A stretch of DNA of 6,665 nucleotides from Desulfobacteraceae bacterium (GTDB lineage: Bacteria > Desulfobacterota > DSM-4660 > Desulfatiglandales > B25-G16). Positions 1-6,557 of this stretch are shown one piece after another; position 1 is the stretch's first letter, and every line of letters starts with the position of its first letter. The translations under genes and the position numbers were made by a program. The notes beneath the pieces are model-generated. The model was not told where the DNA came from. It was given only the letters and a program-made list of their open reading frames with translations, and did not search any database. Where the stretch lies: NCBI GenBank assembly GCA_030615565.1, contig JAUWZC010000122.1, positions 1-6,665 on the forward strand, written 5' to 3'.

Positions 1-1
1 T

Positions 2-2488
2 TTTGAATGGTCTCCAAACTAAGATTAATTTTGGTAATAACGCCAGGACAGATAACAGTGCAATAAACATGGCCAGTCCAGTAAAAATACCGAAGTAGAT
101 AGTCGGAATGAAATTGGAAAATATTAGTATGGAAAAACCAAATATAATTGTTACAGAAGTGTTAAAGATAGCCTTACCTACGTTTCCATGACATAGTTTC
201 AGGGTTTCAGCATAGTTGTCATTTTTGGCAAACTCTTCTCTAAATCTATAGATGTAGTGAATGCTGTTATCGATCGCTATTCCCATTGTGATAGCAGCAA
301 TTGTTATGGTCATCATATCCAGGGGTATGTCCATCAAGCCCATTATTCCAAGGACTATGCTTATTGCAAGCAAATTGGGAATAATGCCGATTATGGATAG
401 AGTGATGGACCTGAACAAAATGAGTAACATGATCGCTATGCCTAACAACACAATGCCCATTGTTAAGATTTGGGATCTAAACAAGCTTTGCAACATGTTG
501 TTGTATAAAACGAGCATTCCGGCGACCGTTACGTTGTTCCCTGAAAGTCCAAATTTACTACTCAGGTCACTGCTAATTCTTTCCAGAAGTTCTTTTCTTC
601 TGATATCTTCCAAAGAGTCTAAAATTCTAAGAGAGATTCGAGCTTCATTATTATCAATAGAGACGTAAGGGTCTACCATATCAGATCTGATTCGATCAGG
701 AATCTTTTTATTCAACACTCCCAGTTCAATGCCATCAAATTCTTTTCCCTCATGGAGCTGCTCGGCAACCCTGATAACAGAGGCTAGGGAGAGAACTTTT
801 CCGATCTCGGGTAAGCCGGCTAAATAATCATGAACCTCTTTAATCCTCTCAACTTTATAAGGTGTAAGCCAGTAATCTCGCGGGTCATGATCTCCAGCCC
901 AGTCATCTTCTTCAAGGAAATCGTCATCATCGGTGTCAACAAGATTATCATTTGCTGCGCTGTTGCCGTGCTGCTCACCAAAGTGAAGTATAATGTCGAG
1001 CGGAAATGTGCCACCAAGCTTGTCATCTATTAATTTCATCCCCTGGTATATTTCAGTTTTCTTGCTGAAATAATTTATGAAACCATTTTCTACCTTAAGC
1101 TTAGCAATGCCGACCACGCTTATGACTGCAAGCAAGATTGACAAAATGATTACTTTACCACCATGAAATCTTGCAATCGATGCGAGTCTCGAGGTGATTG
1201 CGGATTGTCTTTTATCCGTAATTGAGGGACTGGATTTTTTGAGTAACATCAAAACAGAAGGGAACAGTAAAAATGAAGTTAAAAAGGTTACAGACAGGCC
1301 TATCGCCATCATCCATCCAAAATCAATGACAGGTCTAATGCCGCTGAATACTAATGAACTGAAGGCTAAAATTGTTGTTAAGGCAGCATAGAGGCACGGC
1401 CACACCATTTTCTTAGCGGTGGTGGACACAATGTCAACCTGACTCTCCGAGGACTTATCTTTACAAAGCTGCCTGTAACGAACAGCCAGGTGAATGTTCA
1501 TTGACATTGTAAGTATCAACATCAAAGAGATGAAATTTGATGATATGACAGTCACTTTCCAGTTTAGAAGACCAAGCATGCCAATCATGATTAAAACTGC
1601 AAAAAAACAGCTCAGCAGTGGCAAAATTACCCATCGTATTTGACGGAATATAATGGCGAGAGTTGCTACTATGAAAATGAAAACACCAAAGCCGAATATC
1701 ACCAGATCATTACTAATGAATGTAATCATGTCATCGGCGACCATTGGGACTCCACCTAAATGCACTACTGCATATTTCTCATAGGGACGTATAATAGATC
1801 GAATTTTTTCGATGTCCTGATGCCGTTGCTTATTAAAAGCGGCATAGTAATCTTCGTACTCGGCCATATATTTTTCTAATTGAGACTGCTCCCTCTGACT
1901 GAGTGATGCAGACCTCTCTTTAGTTAAAAGTTGATTCCTTTTTTTTGAGAGTTCTGAGAAATAAGTGTCTTTTTTTAGGTAGATTAGTAAAGCGGTGGTT
2001 TGACCGTCGGCGCTAAGGACTAAATCTTTATATACCGGGCTTTCCAGTATTTCTCTTTTTGCCCTTTCAGTATCAACAGAAGGATCTTCCAGGGTCTTAA
2101 CATTGTCCTCTGTAATTCCTGAAAGTTCGACACCGGAAGTTTGTAAAAGTGGAATATCAAGAAGTGTTACTACGGAATCAACTCTTTCTAATGACTTTAA
2201 TTCTTCTCTTAATTCTTTTAGACGCTTTAATGATCCCTCAGAGAATAAATCTTCATAAGGAGTAAACGTTACAACTAAGAATTCTTTGATATTGTACCGG
2301 GTATTAATTTCACGAAATATTTTTAAATCTTTATCATCTTCTAATAATAGAGTATCGGGAGAAGCATCGAGTTTAAAGTCTTTCGCATGATATAGAAAAA
2401 ACGAAAGCAACAATAAAAGCACTATAAGTACAATTTTGGGGTGCCCTAAAACAATTCTGTCATAGAGCTTTGAAAAACCGTTCATCAT
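2..2488 (-). CDS. RND/MMPL-superfamily exporter (COG1033-type), 3' end outside window
   Basis: Inner-membrane proton-driven exporter of the RND superfamily; substrate unknown, but relatives (MmpL, HpnN) move lipids or other hydrophobic molecules. Translation from 2488 stays open for 829 codons to the window edge, so the gene is intact here and lacks only its C-terminal tail. The layout is a duplicated RND plan: TM1 (about residues 18-33), a periplasmic domain (34-260) with a charged, probably coiled-coil stretch (175-235), five TMs (262-412), TM7 (445-463), a second periplasmic domain (465-670), then five TMs (673-825). The second half has GIAIDNSIHYIYRFREE (736-752), the MMPL/RND TM4-type motif with Asp740. 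The first half has TMSMNIHLAVRYRQ (327-340) without the Asp. Residues 514-540 form a very acidic loop. The start is ATGATG at 2488/2485; no upstream ATG in frame and no clear Shine-Dalgarno were seen. It is divergent from mlaA. Family confident, substrate unknown. Confidence 0.93.
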   Translation of the reverse strand, partial: MMNGFSKLYDRIVLGHPKIVLIVLLLLLSFFLYHAKDFKLDASPDTLLLEDDKDLKIFREINTRYNIKEFLVVTFTPYEDLFSEGSLKRLKELREELKSLERVDSVVTLLDIPLLQTSGVELSGITEDNVKTLEDPSVDTERAKREILESPVYKDLVLSADGQTTALLIYLKKDTYFSELSKKRNQLLTKERSASLSQREQSQLEKYMAEYEDYYAAFNKQRHQDIEKIRSIIRPYEKYAVVHLGGVPMVADDMITFISNDLVIFGFGVFIFIVATLAIIFRQIRWVILPLLSCFFAVLIMIGMLGLLNWKVTVISSNFISLMLILTMSMNIHLAVRYRQLCKDKSSESQVDIVSTTAKKMVWPCLYAALTTILAFSSLVFSGIRPVIDFGWMMAIGLSVTFLTSFLLFPSVLMLLKKSSPSITDKRQSAITSRLASIARFHGGKVIILSILLAVISVVGIAKLKVENGFINYFSKKTEIYQGMKLIDDKLGGTFPLDIILHFGEQHGNSAANDNLVDTDDDDFLEEDDWAGDHDPRDYWLTPYKVERIKEVHDYLAGLPEIGKVLSLASVIRVAEQLHEGKEFDGIELGVLNKKIPDRIRSDMVDPYVSIDNNEARISLRILDSLEDIRRKELLERISSDLSSKFGLSGNNVTVAGMLVLYNNMLQSLFRSQILTMGIVLLGIAIMLLILFRSITLSIIGIIPNLLAISIVLGIMGLMDIPLDMMTITIAAITMGIAIDNSIHYIYRFREEFAKNDNYAETLKLCHGNVGKAIFNTSVTIIFGFSILIFSNFIPTIYFGIFTGLAMFIALLSVLALLPKLILVWRPFK

Positions 2489-2511
2489 GTTTGATTGATT
2501 TTCTGATTTAA

Positions 2512-2526
2512 TCCGCCAAAGGCGGA
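2512..2526. repeat. short GC-rich perfect hairpin in the exporter leader
   Basis: TCCGCC and GGCGGA are perfect inverted arms around an AAA loop, in otherwise AT-rich DNA, 24 nt upstream of the exporter ATG. In the RNA it would sit just before the ribosome-binding region, which has no good Shine-Dalgarno. It has no T-run after it on either strand, so it is not a terminator. It may be the edge of a dispersed intergenic repeat. Confidence 0.6.
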
Positions 2527-2574
2527 CAAGGGTTAATTCCCAGCAGCTTGCTATGCTATATTGTTTGGTTTTGA

Positions 2575-2598
2575 TACCTCGTAGCTTACTGAGAGGTA
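2575..2598. repeat. imperfect hairpin in the exporter leader
   Basis: TACCTC GTA and TAC GAGGTA pair around a GCT loop with a 3-nt bulge (TGA), giving about nine base pairs within the predicted exporter leader. With the hairpin at 2512-2526 it suggests a structured leader or a degenerate copy of a palindromic intergenic repeat. No known riboswitch class is recognised. Confidence 0.45.
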
Positions 2599-2723
2599 GT
2601 TCATTGTGAATTATGGAATTTATTTTCTCGTGTCAGATTAAAGAATTTAGTGCTTGAGCTCTTGAAATGGAGCAGGGCTTTCCTGCTTACCCCTTTGATA
2701 GGAACTCGCTTCTAGCGGGAGAA

Positions 2724-2752
2724 AGTATAGGGTAAAGGCCTTTGTGTGTCAA
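2724..2752 (-). promoter_or_regulatory. sigma70-like promoter for the RND exporter
   Basis: On the minus strand, TTGACA (2752-2747) is a perfect -35. It is followed after exactly 17 bp by TATACT (2729-2724), five of six matches to TATAAT. Transcription would begin near 2717, giving a leader of about 230 nt before the exporter start at 2488. The -35 lies in the 11-mer TTGACACACAA, which is repeated in inverted orientation at 2854-2864 in the opposing promoter. Confidence 0.7.
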
Positions 2753-2779
2753 CAGAAAAGGCACCACAGAAAAGGCACC
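2752..2779. repeat. 14-bp tandem duplication between divergent promoters
   Basis: ACAGAAAAGGCACC occurs twice back to back (2752-2765 and 2766-2779) with no mismatch. It begins at the upstream edge of the exporter -35 and lies between the two promoters. It could be a paired protein-binding site or a recent slippage duplication. Confidence 0.75.
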
Positions 2780-2853
2780 ACTGCTCCGAAAACCTGCCCC
2801 AAACCAATTTGATAAAAAGTTTTCAATGACAACATCAAATGTGTGATTTGAGC

Positions 2854-2882
2854 TTGACACACAACCATCAATTCCATATCCT
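2854..2882 (+). promoter_or_regulatory. sigma70-like promoter for mlaA
   Basis: TTGACA (2854-2859), a 17-bp spacer, then TATCCT (2877-2882), four of six matches to the -10 consensus. The predicted start of transcription is near 2889, about 20 nt before the ATG at 2909. This placement argues for that ATG over the in-frame TTG at 2885, which would lie upstream of the transcript. The -35 and the bases after it (TTGACACACAA) match the exporter promoter exactly. Confidence 0.65.
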
Positions 2883-2908
2883 TCTTGCCACAAAAAAGAA
2901 ACAGAAAG

Positions 2909-3844
2909 ATGACGAAAAGAGCAGAAAATCAATTGAAACATCTAACATTTGTCCTCCTACTTCTTGCATGTTCTTTAGTTGGGTGTGCCCACAGAAACGT
3001 TACCACCCCTCCACCCGCCTCGCTAGACACATCATTCCCGCCTGCCGCCTACCAGCCAAATGGCGGGCAGACCCGCCTGCCCCGATATAATCGGGGGCAG
3101 GGATGGCGGGCAGGTCATCACAATCAGGAAACGACCCTATCCACTTTAGACCAGACCTCATCGAACAACGAGGAGGTTGAAGAGGATTCTCTCGATGAAA
3201 GTCTGGGTTTTTTCGGCGAAGAGACTGAAGAAGAAGTAGTGCAAATAGCAGACCCTCTATCCCCTTGGAACAGAGCCATGTTTCACTTCAATGACAAGTT
3301 ATACTTCTGGGTCCTAAAGCCCTTTACAAGGGGATACAGGGCTGTGATACCCACGCCCGTCAGGAGTGGTGTAAAGAATTTTTTTTATAACCTTACGGCG
3401 CCCATTCGGATGGTCAGCTGCATCCTGCAGGGAAAGGGACGCGCAGCTAGTGCAGAATTAACCAGGTTTCTGATAAATAGCACCGTGGGAGTCCTTGGGT
3501 TTGGAAACCCGGCCAAAAGGTGGCCTGAGCTGAATCCTAGCGAGGAAGACCTGGGCCAGACCCTTGCAACTTATGGGATCGGCAACGGGTTTTACATTGT
3601 GTGGCCTATTCTGGGCCCATCCACCCTGCGTGACTCCGTGGGGATGGTCGGAGATCGGTTCTTGAATCCTGTCTCATATGTGCATCCCACTGAAGCATAC
3701 CTGGAAATTAGGGCCGTTGAGACTGTAAACGAGACTTCATTTCGGATCGGGGATTACGAATCTCTCAAGGAAGCAGCCATTGACCCATACGTGGCGTTCC
3801 GCAATGCCTATATCCAGTATCGTAAAAAGAAGGTAGAAGAATAG
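2909..3844 (+). CDS. mlaA: MlaA/VacJ-family outer-membrane lipoprotein
   Basis: Outer-membrane lipoprotein of the Mla lipid-asymmetry pathway. In characterised members MlaA sits in the outer membrane with a porin and passes mislocalised phospholipids to periplasmic MlaC. The chosen ATG gives 311 aa: a basic N-terminus, a hydrophobic stretch (TFVLLLLACS) and lipobox LVGC with Cys26 as the acylated residue. A long low-complexity linker (27-112) follows, partly made of a palindromic DNA repeat (about 45-69) and an acidic run (88-111). The MlaA domain (about 113-303) shows DPLSPWNRAMFHFND, VLKPFTRGYR, PTPVRSGVKNFFYNL, FLINSTVG, EDLGQTLATYGIGNG and GPSTLRDSVG, all close to the family pattern. The linker is longer than in enterobacterial MlaA. 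An in-frame TTG at 2885 would add eight residues but lies upstream of the predicted transcript start. It is divergent from the exporter; no mla ABC genes are in the window. Confidence 0.95.
   Translation: MTKRAENQLKHLTFVLLLLACSLVGCAHRNVTTPPPASLDTSFPPAAYQPNGGQTRLPRYNRGQGWRAGHHNQETTLSTLDQTSSNNEEVEEDSLDESLGFFGEETEEEVVQIADPLSPWNRAMFHFNDKLYFWVLKPFTRGYRAVIPTPVRSGVKNFFYNLTAPIRMVSCILQGKGRAASAELTRFLINSTVGVLGFGNPAKRWPELNPSEEDLGQTLATYGIGNGFYIVWPILGPSTLRDSVGMVGDRFLNPVSYVHPTEAYLEIRAVETVNETSFRIGDYESLKEAAIDPYVAFRNAYIQYRKKKVEE
3060..3114. repeat. GC-rich palindromic repeat inside mlaA
   Basis: CCTGCCCCGAT (3076-3086) pairs with ATCGGGGGCAGG (3090-3101) around an ATA loop with one bulged G. The stem extends outward with CCCGCC (3072-3077) against GGCGGG (3105-3110). 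The 11-mer ATGGCGGGCAG occurs directly repeated at 3060-3070 and 3103-3113. This is REP-like structure inside a reading frame. It is translated as part of the linker (roughly PNGGQTRLPRYNRGQGWRAG) without breaking the frame, and base composition is much richer in G and C than the surroundings. Confidence 0.75.
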
Positions 3845-3903
3845 GGGAAGTGAAAACGAGACATAGGAAATGAAAGAATACATTAATTCACCTAACTACA
3901 TAT

Positions 3904-4140
3904 AAATTCTAAATCCTAATGTCTAAATTCTAAACAATATTCAAACTCTAAACCCAAATACCAAAACGTTTTGAATTTTGTATTTTGATCCTTTGAATTT
4001 GTTTAGGCCCGCCCTGGCGCGAGGCGACAGGAACATGCTTTTGTCACTATATTAGCATGGTTGCAAAAGCCACAGAAGTCGGCTCTTGTATGTCAGGTCT
4101 GGGTCAGGGATTTAGAGTTTCGTGCTTAGTATTTCCAATT
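3904..4140. repeat. long imperfect AT-rich palindrome, right arm interrupted
   Basis: The centre is the perfect 12-bp palindrome CAAAACGTTTTG (3962-3973). The left arm (3904-3967) aligns with the reverse complement of the right arm in two blocks. 3968-4007 matches the inner part (AACAATATTCAAA against AACAAATTCAAA, and so on). 4108-4140 matches the outer part (AAATTCTAAATCCTAA against AAATTGGAAATACTAA). The two right-arm blocks are separated by about 100 bp that has no partner in the left arm. This looks like a dispersed intergenic palindromic repeat of the kind seen in deltaproteobacterial genomes; the resemblance is from memory. Confidence 0.6.
4008..4107. other. about 100-bp segment inserted in the palindrome arm
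   Basis: A segment more GC-rich than its flanks, lying exactly where the palindrome's right arm loses its pairing. AGG occurs at both junctions (4005-4007 and 4106-4108), compatible with a 3-bp target duplication but too short to prove it. Inside are small inverted repeats: CATGCT/AGCATG (4034-4039, 4054-4059) and GCTTTTG/CAAAAGC (4037-4043, 4064-4070). It has no coding capacity; it could be a miniature mobile element or a remnant. Confidence 0.35.
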
Positions 4141-4207
4141 TGTTCTTGCATTGAGCCGTCGTGTATAATGCAGTCCTTATCTATAAATGGAAGGGTAATG
4201 ATATTTG

Positions 4208-5767
4208 CTATTTGGTGGTCATGGTATAAACTCCATCCCAGTCACGAGGTGGCGGATTTTTTTTGAGGTCAAGGCACCTTTCAATGTAGACTTCTGCTGC
4301 ATAGAGGTTGGGATCCATGACAGTAATATTTTCGAAGACATGGATTGCTTTACCCCATTTTCTCGTTTTGTAAAAATTAATCGCCTGATTGAACTGATTT
4401 ACTATCTCCTCCTGCATATCAGGGAGATCTTTTTCTCCCGCCAGGCTATAAATCTTTACGGGCTGTTCCTTTCCTTTTACCCTGACTGAGTCCAGCTCCA
4501 TACATGTGAATTCATTTTTCACTCTCTCGAATGTAAATTCACTAATTATAATTTTGGTCTTATAGCTCTTATTTGCACCTTCCAGCCTGGAGCCAAGATT
4601 AACTGAGTCACCCATAACAGTAAAATCAAACCTCTGCTCCGATCCCATATTCCCAACCATCATGGGGCCAGTGTTTACACCAATGCCAATATCAATAGGC
4701 TGTTTGCCTTCATTGATCCACTTTTGATTGAGGACCTTTAGCTCCTTTATCATTTCAAGGGCTGACCTACATGCCTTGATGGGATGATCCGGCAAATCGA
4801 GCGGAGCCCCGTATATGGCCATTATAGCATCTCCCATATATTTATCTAAGGTACCATCATATTTGAAGACAATATCTGTCATAACAGTGAGGTATTCGTT
4901 TAAAATATGTACTAGATCTTCAGGTGTTAGCGCTTCAGCAATGGTAGTAAAACCCCTGATATCTGAAAACAGCACTGAAAGATCCTTTCTGTCTCCACCA
5001 AGTTTCAGTTTTTCAGGATGTTTTAACATCTCATTAACCACAGATGAGGATACATAATAGGTAAAGGCGCCCTTAATCTTCTTCCTCTCCCTTTCCTCGG
5101 TCATGTATTTGTATATAGTAAGAGATATATAGAGCAAAATTAACGCTGTCAGGGGGTATATGATATTAATCAAGAAACCATATTTAATGAAAAGAAGCCT
5201 GCTAAAAAATATATGAATCATGAAAAAACCTATGGGGAATAGAATTCCTTTTGCTGCACTCAGGCGAGGAATAACAAACCCTGTAACTATCCCGATGAGT
5301 ATAATAGCCAAGATGTCAAAGATCTTGGCCCATTCAGGTCGGGTTAGAAAATTTTGTCTCAGGATATTATCAATTACCGTGGGGTGTATTTCCAAACCAG
5401 GATAAGTAGTTGAAAAGAGGGTATTCCTCATATCATATATGCCTGTTGCTGTGGCTCTGACCAAAACTATTTTGTCCTTAAATTCTCCTTTAACGATCTT
5501 ATTATTAATTATGTCTGTAATAGGGTAATGAGGAAATGTCTTGGGTGGTCCTAAGTAGTTTATCATCATTTGCTCTGTCTCATTCGTTGGAATCTCGATA
5601 TCTCCCATCCGAATGCCTTCTATGCTGTAATTGGTTACCTTGACCATCAGGGGGGGGCGATCCAAATAGTGCCATACCGCTTGAATTGAGAGAGGAGAGA
5701 AAATCTCCTGTCCACATTTGATAATTAAAAGGATCCACCTGACTACACCATCTATGTCAGGGAACAT
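4208..5767 (-). CDS. C-terminal fragment: end of CHASE2, TM segments, class III adenylate cyclase domain
   Basis: 519 codons from ATG 5767; the homologous frame extends upstream to about 5917. The order is: end of CHASE2 (to about 145, with FPDIDGVVRW and DKIVLVRATATGIYD), membrane segments (about 150-166, 174-190, 196-218), then the cyclase domain (about 255-442). All catalytic positions expected of a class III homodimeric adenylate cyclase are visible. These are metal Asp269 (FSDIRGF) and Asp313 (KYMGD), adenine-selecting Lys309 and Thr383 (FTVMGD), and transition-state Asn390 and Arg394 (VNLGSRLE). Lys/Thr at those sites points to ATP, not GTP, as substrate. The tail (450-519) is TPR-like and ends PPPRDWDGVYTMTTK, seen in deltaproteobacterial CHASE2 cyclases. 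The intact active site argues that any inactivation is recent. No start signal precedes ATG 5767. Confidence 0.9.
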   Translation of the reverse strand: MFPDIDGVVRWILLIIKCGQEIFSPLSIQAVWHYLDRPPLMVKVTNYSIEGIRMGDIEIPTNETEQMMINYLGPPKTFPHYPITDIINNKIVKGEFKDKIVLVRATATGIYDMRNTLFSTTYPGLEIHPTVIDNILRQNFLTRPEWAKIFDILAIILIGIVTGFVIPRLSAAKGILFPIGFFMIHIFFSRLLFIKYGFLINIIYPLTALILLYISLTIYKYMTEERERKKIKGAFTYYVSSSVVNEMLKHPEKLKLGGDRKDLSVLFSDIRGFTTIAEALTPEDLVHILNEYLTVMTDIVFKYDGTLDKYMGDAIMAIYGAPLDLPDHPIKACRSALEMIKELKVLNQKWINEGKQPIDIGIGVNTGPMMVGNMGSEQRFDFTVMGDSVNLGSRLEGANKSYKTKIIISEFTFERVKNEFTCMELDSVRVKGKEQPVKIYSLAGEKDLPDMQEEIVNQFNQAINFYKTRKWGKAIHVFENITVMDPNLYAAEVYIERCLDLKKNPPPRDWDGVYTMTTK

Positions 5768-5897
5768 GTTAAAATAACCGGATGAGCCAGTTGCCTCATC
5801 TATTATCGGGAGATTAACTTCAGGGGAGTAGGCCTCAAAGAAGGGGTCGATATCAGAATCTTTTTCAGAGAATTGAATAATGGGGTATCTGGATCCA

Positions 5898-6464
5898 CTA
5901 ATTTGGGCTATATTTTTTTATCGTTTCCTTTTCAATTGTATAATCAAGACCCTTTTGGCTCATATGAAAGAAGTAGCCAGATACCACCTTGGCCTTTGAT
6001 CTTTTTATAGCGTTAGCTAAGATAAGATCGTTATCGGCCAGGCTCTTGGATTCAGATAAAAATCTGTCTAACTCTTTGTTTTTTAATTTTAAACCCGCTA
6101 TTTTAGACTCTAATTGCTGGATAAAGAAGAGATTTATGTTTTCGTCAGGCTCAAGGAAGCCAATATCAAATCCTATGACCTTTGCCCCATCATCTGAGAG
6201 ATAGTCAATAAGCCTGGCAATCTTGGAGCGTGCCCATGGCCATCTTCCCACTTTATCAAGGCTCTTTTCATCTATTACAGCAAGAACAATAGCATCACTC
6301 GCCTTCACAGCTCCCGTGGATTTGAACCTCAGATCCAGGGTCTTGAGCTCAACAATCTCAAGAAATGATGGGCCTATAAGGAATATAAGAATAATCAAAA
6401 AGGTAAGATAGGTGCTGATAGAGACATGATTTATAGAGAATAATAACTTAAGTCTTTTGTTCAT
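5898..6464 (-). CDS. N-terminal fragment: TM1 and first part of CHASE2 sensor
   Basis: 188 codons as written. A short cytoplasmic start (MNKRLKLLFS) is followed by a membrane segment at about residues 15-36 and then the beginning of CHASE2, an extracytoplasmic sensory domain of unknown ligand. CHASE2 hallmarks are LKTLDLRF (41-48), IVLAVIDEKSLDKVGRWPWARS (59-80) and AKVIGFDIGFLEPD. The segment SGYFFHMSQKG near the end is also typical. The last residues after the A run (KYSPN) are out of frame and not native. The start at 6464 is preceded by AGGG and AGAGG, giving a plausible ribosome site. Alone, this product would be a membrane-anchored half sensor without catalytic function. Confidence 0.85.
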   Translation of the reverse strand: MNKRLKLLFSINHVSISTYLTFLIILIFLIGPSFLEIVELKTLDLRFKSTGAVKASDAIVLAVIDEKSLDKVGRWPWARSKIARLIDYLSDDGAKVIGFDIGFLEPDENINLFFIQQLESKIAGLKLKNKELDRFLSESKSLADNDLILANAIKRSKAKVVSGYFFHMSQKGLDYTIEKETIKKYSPN

Positions 6465-6521
6465 CCTCTATCCCTATAGCTATTGAAGCCAAGAAGACAA
6501 GCAATTAAGGGTAAAATTTGA

Positions 6522-6551
6522 TTGACAAATCAGGGCAGAGATCTGTAAAAT
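6522..6551 (+). promoter_or_regulatory. sigma70-like promoter reading rightward
   Basis: TTGACA (6522-6527), an 18-bp spacer, then TAAAAT (6546-6551), five of six matches to the -10 consensus. The predicted transcript start is near 6558. It points away from the cyclase gene, towards the terminator at 6619-6651. No equally good minus-strand promoter for the cyclase was found in this gap. Confidence 0.55.
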
Positions 6552-6557
6552 GTTTTT

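Larger units (their letters stand above)
2489..2908. other. divergent intergenic region, 420 nt
   Basis: No convincing gene lies here. The stretch holds the two promoters, the 14-bp tandem repeat, the two leader hairpins and a weak 6-bp stem (AGCAGG/CCTGCT at 2671-2687). Reading frames that cross it on either strand lack protein-like character and overlap the promoters. Confidence 0.7.
3845..4207. other. gene-free convergent gap, 363 nt
   Basis: This lies between the 3' ends of mlaA and the adenylate cyclase gene. It holds no convincing coding sequence. Most of it is a long AT-rich imperfect palindrome plus an inserted segment, described separately. No classic hairpin-plus-T-run terminator follows either gene; the large palindrome may serve both directions. 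Confidence 0.65.
4208..6464 (-). pseudogene. CHASE2-domain adenylate cyclase, split by a single-base frameshift
   Basis: The whole locus reads as one receptor-type class III adenylate cyclase: TM1, periplasmic CHASE2 sensor, a TM cluster, cytoplasmic cyclase domain and a helical tail. The frame changes in a 7-A run (T run at 5913-5919 on the plus strand). The N-terminal frame stops at 5898-5900, while the downstream frame is closed only at 5918-5920, so the switch must fall between them. With six A's the text reads ..ETIKNIAQISGSRYP.., continuing CHASE2 sequence without a gap. The corrected gene is 2256 nt, 751 aa. The downstream frame has no ATG, GTG or TTG until 5767 and no ribosome site there, so it is not a separate gene. 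It may be a sequencing or assembly indel, a real recent pseudogene, or a gene rescued by slippage; marked pseudogene only as the cautious reading of the given bases. Confidence 0.8.

Noticed and set aside
261..1391. Several plus-strand reading frames opposite the exporter
   Set aside because: They lie antisense to a strong, uninterrupted 829-codon RND gene and show no protein-like motifs.
2551..2604. 17-codon minus-strand frame in the exporter leader (MNYLSVSYEVSKPNNIA)
   Set aside because: No ribosome-binding site precedes it, it overlaps a hairpin that looks like part of a repeat, and nothing suggests a leader peptide function.
2687..2941. 84-codon minus-strand reading frame crossing the divergent promoters
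   Set aside because: It overlaps both predicted promoters and the mlaA start, has no family resemblance, and its composition follows the intergenic DNA.
4057..4489. Plus-strand frames over the palindrome insert and the 3' end of the cyclase
   Set aside because: They are antisense to the conserved cyclase tail or lie in repeat DNA, with no ribosome site or recognised motif.
4208..6464. Two independent genes, a CHASE2 protein and a separate cyclase
   Set aside because: The downstream frame has no start codon before 5767, no ribosome site there, and CHASE2 homology runs continuously across the frame change.
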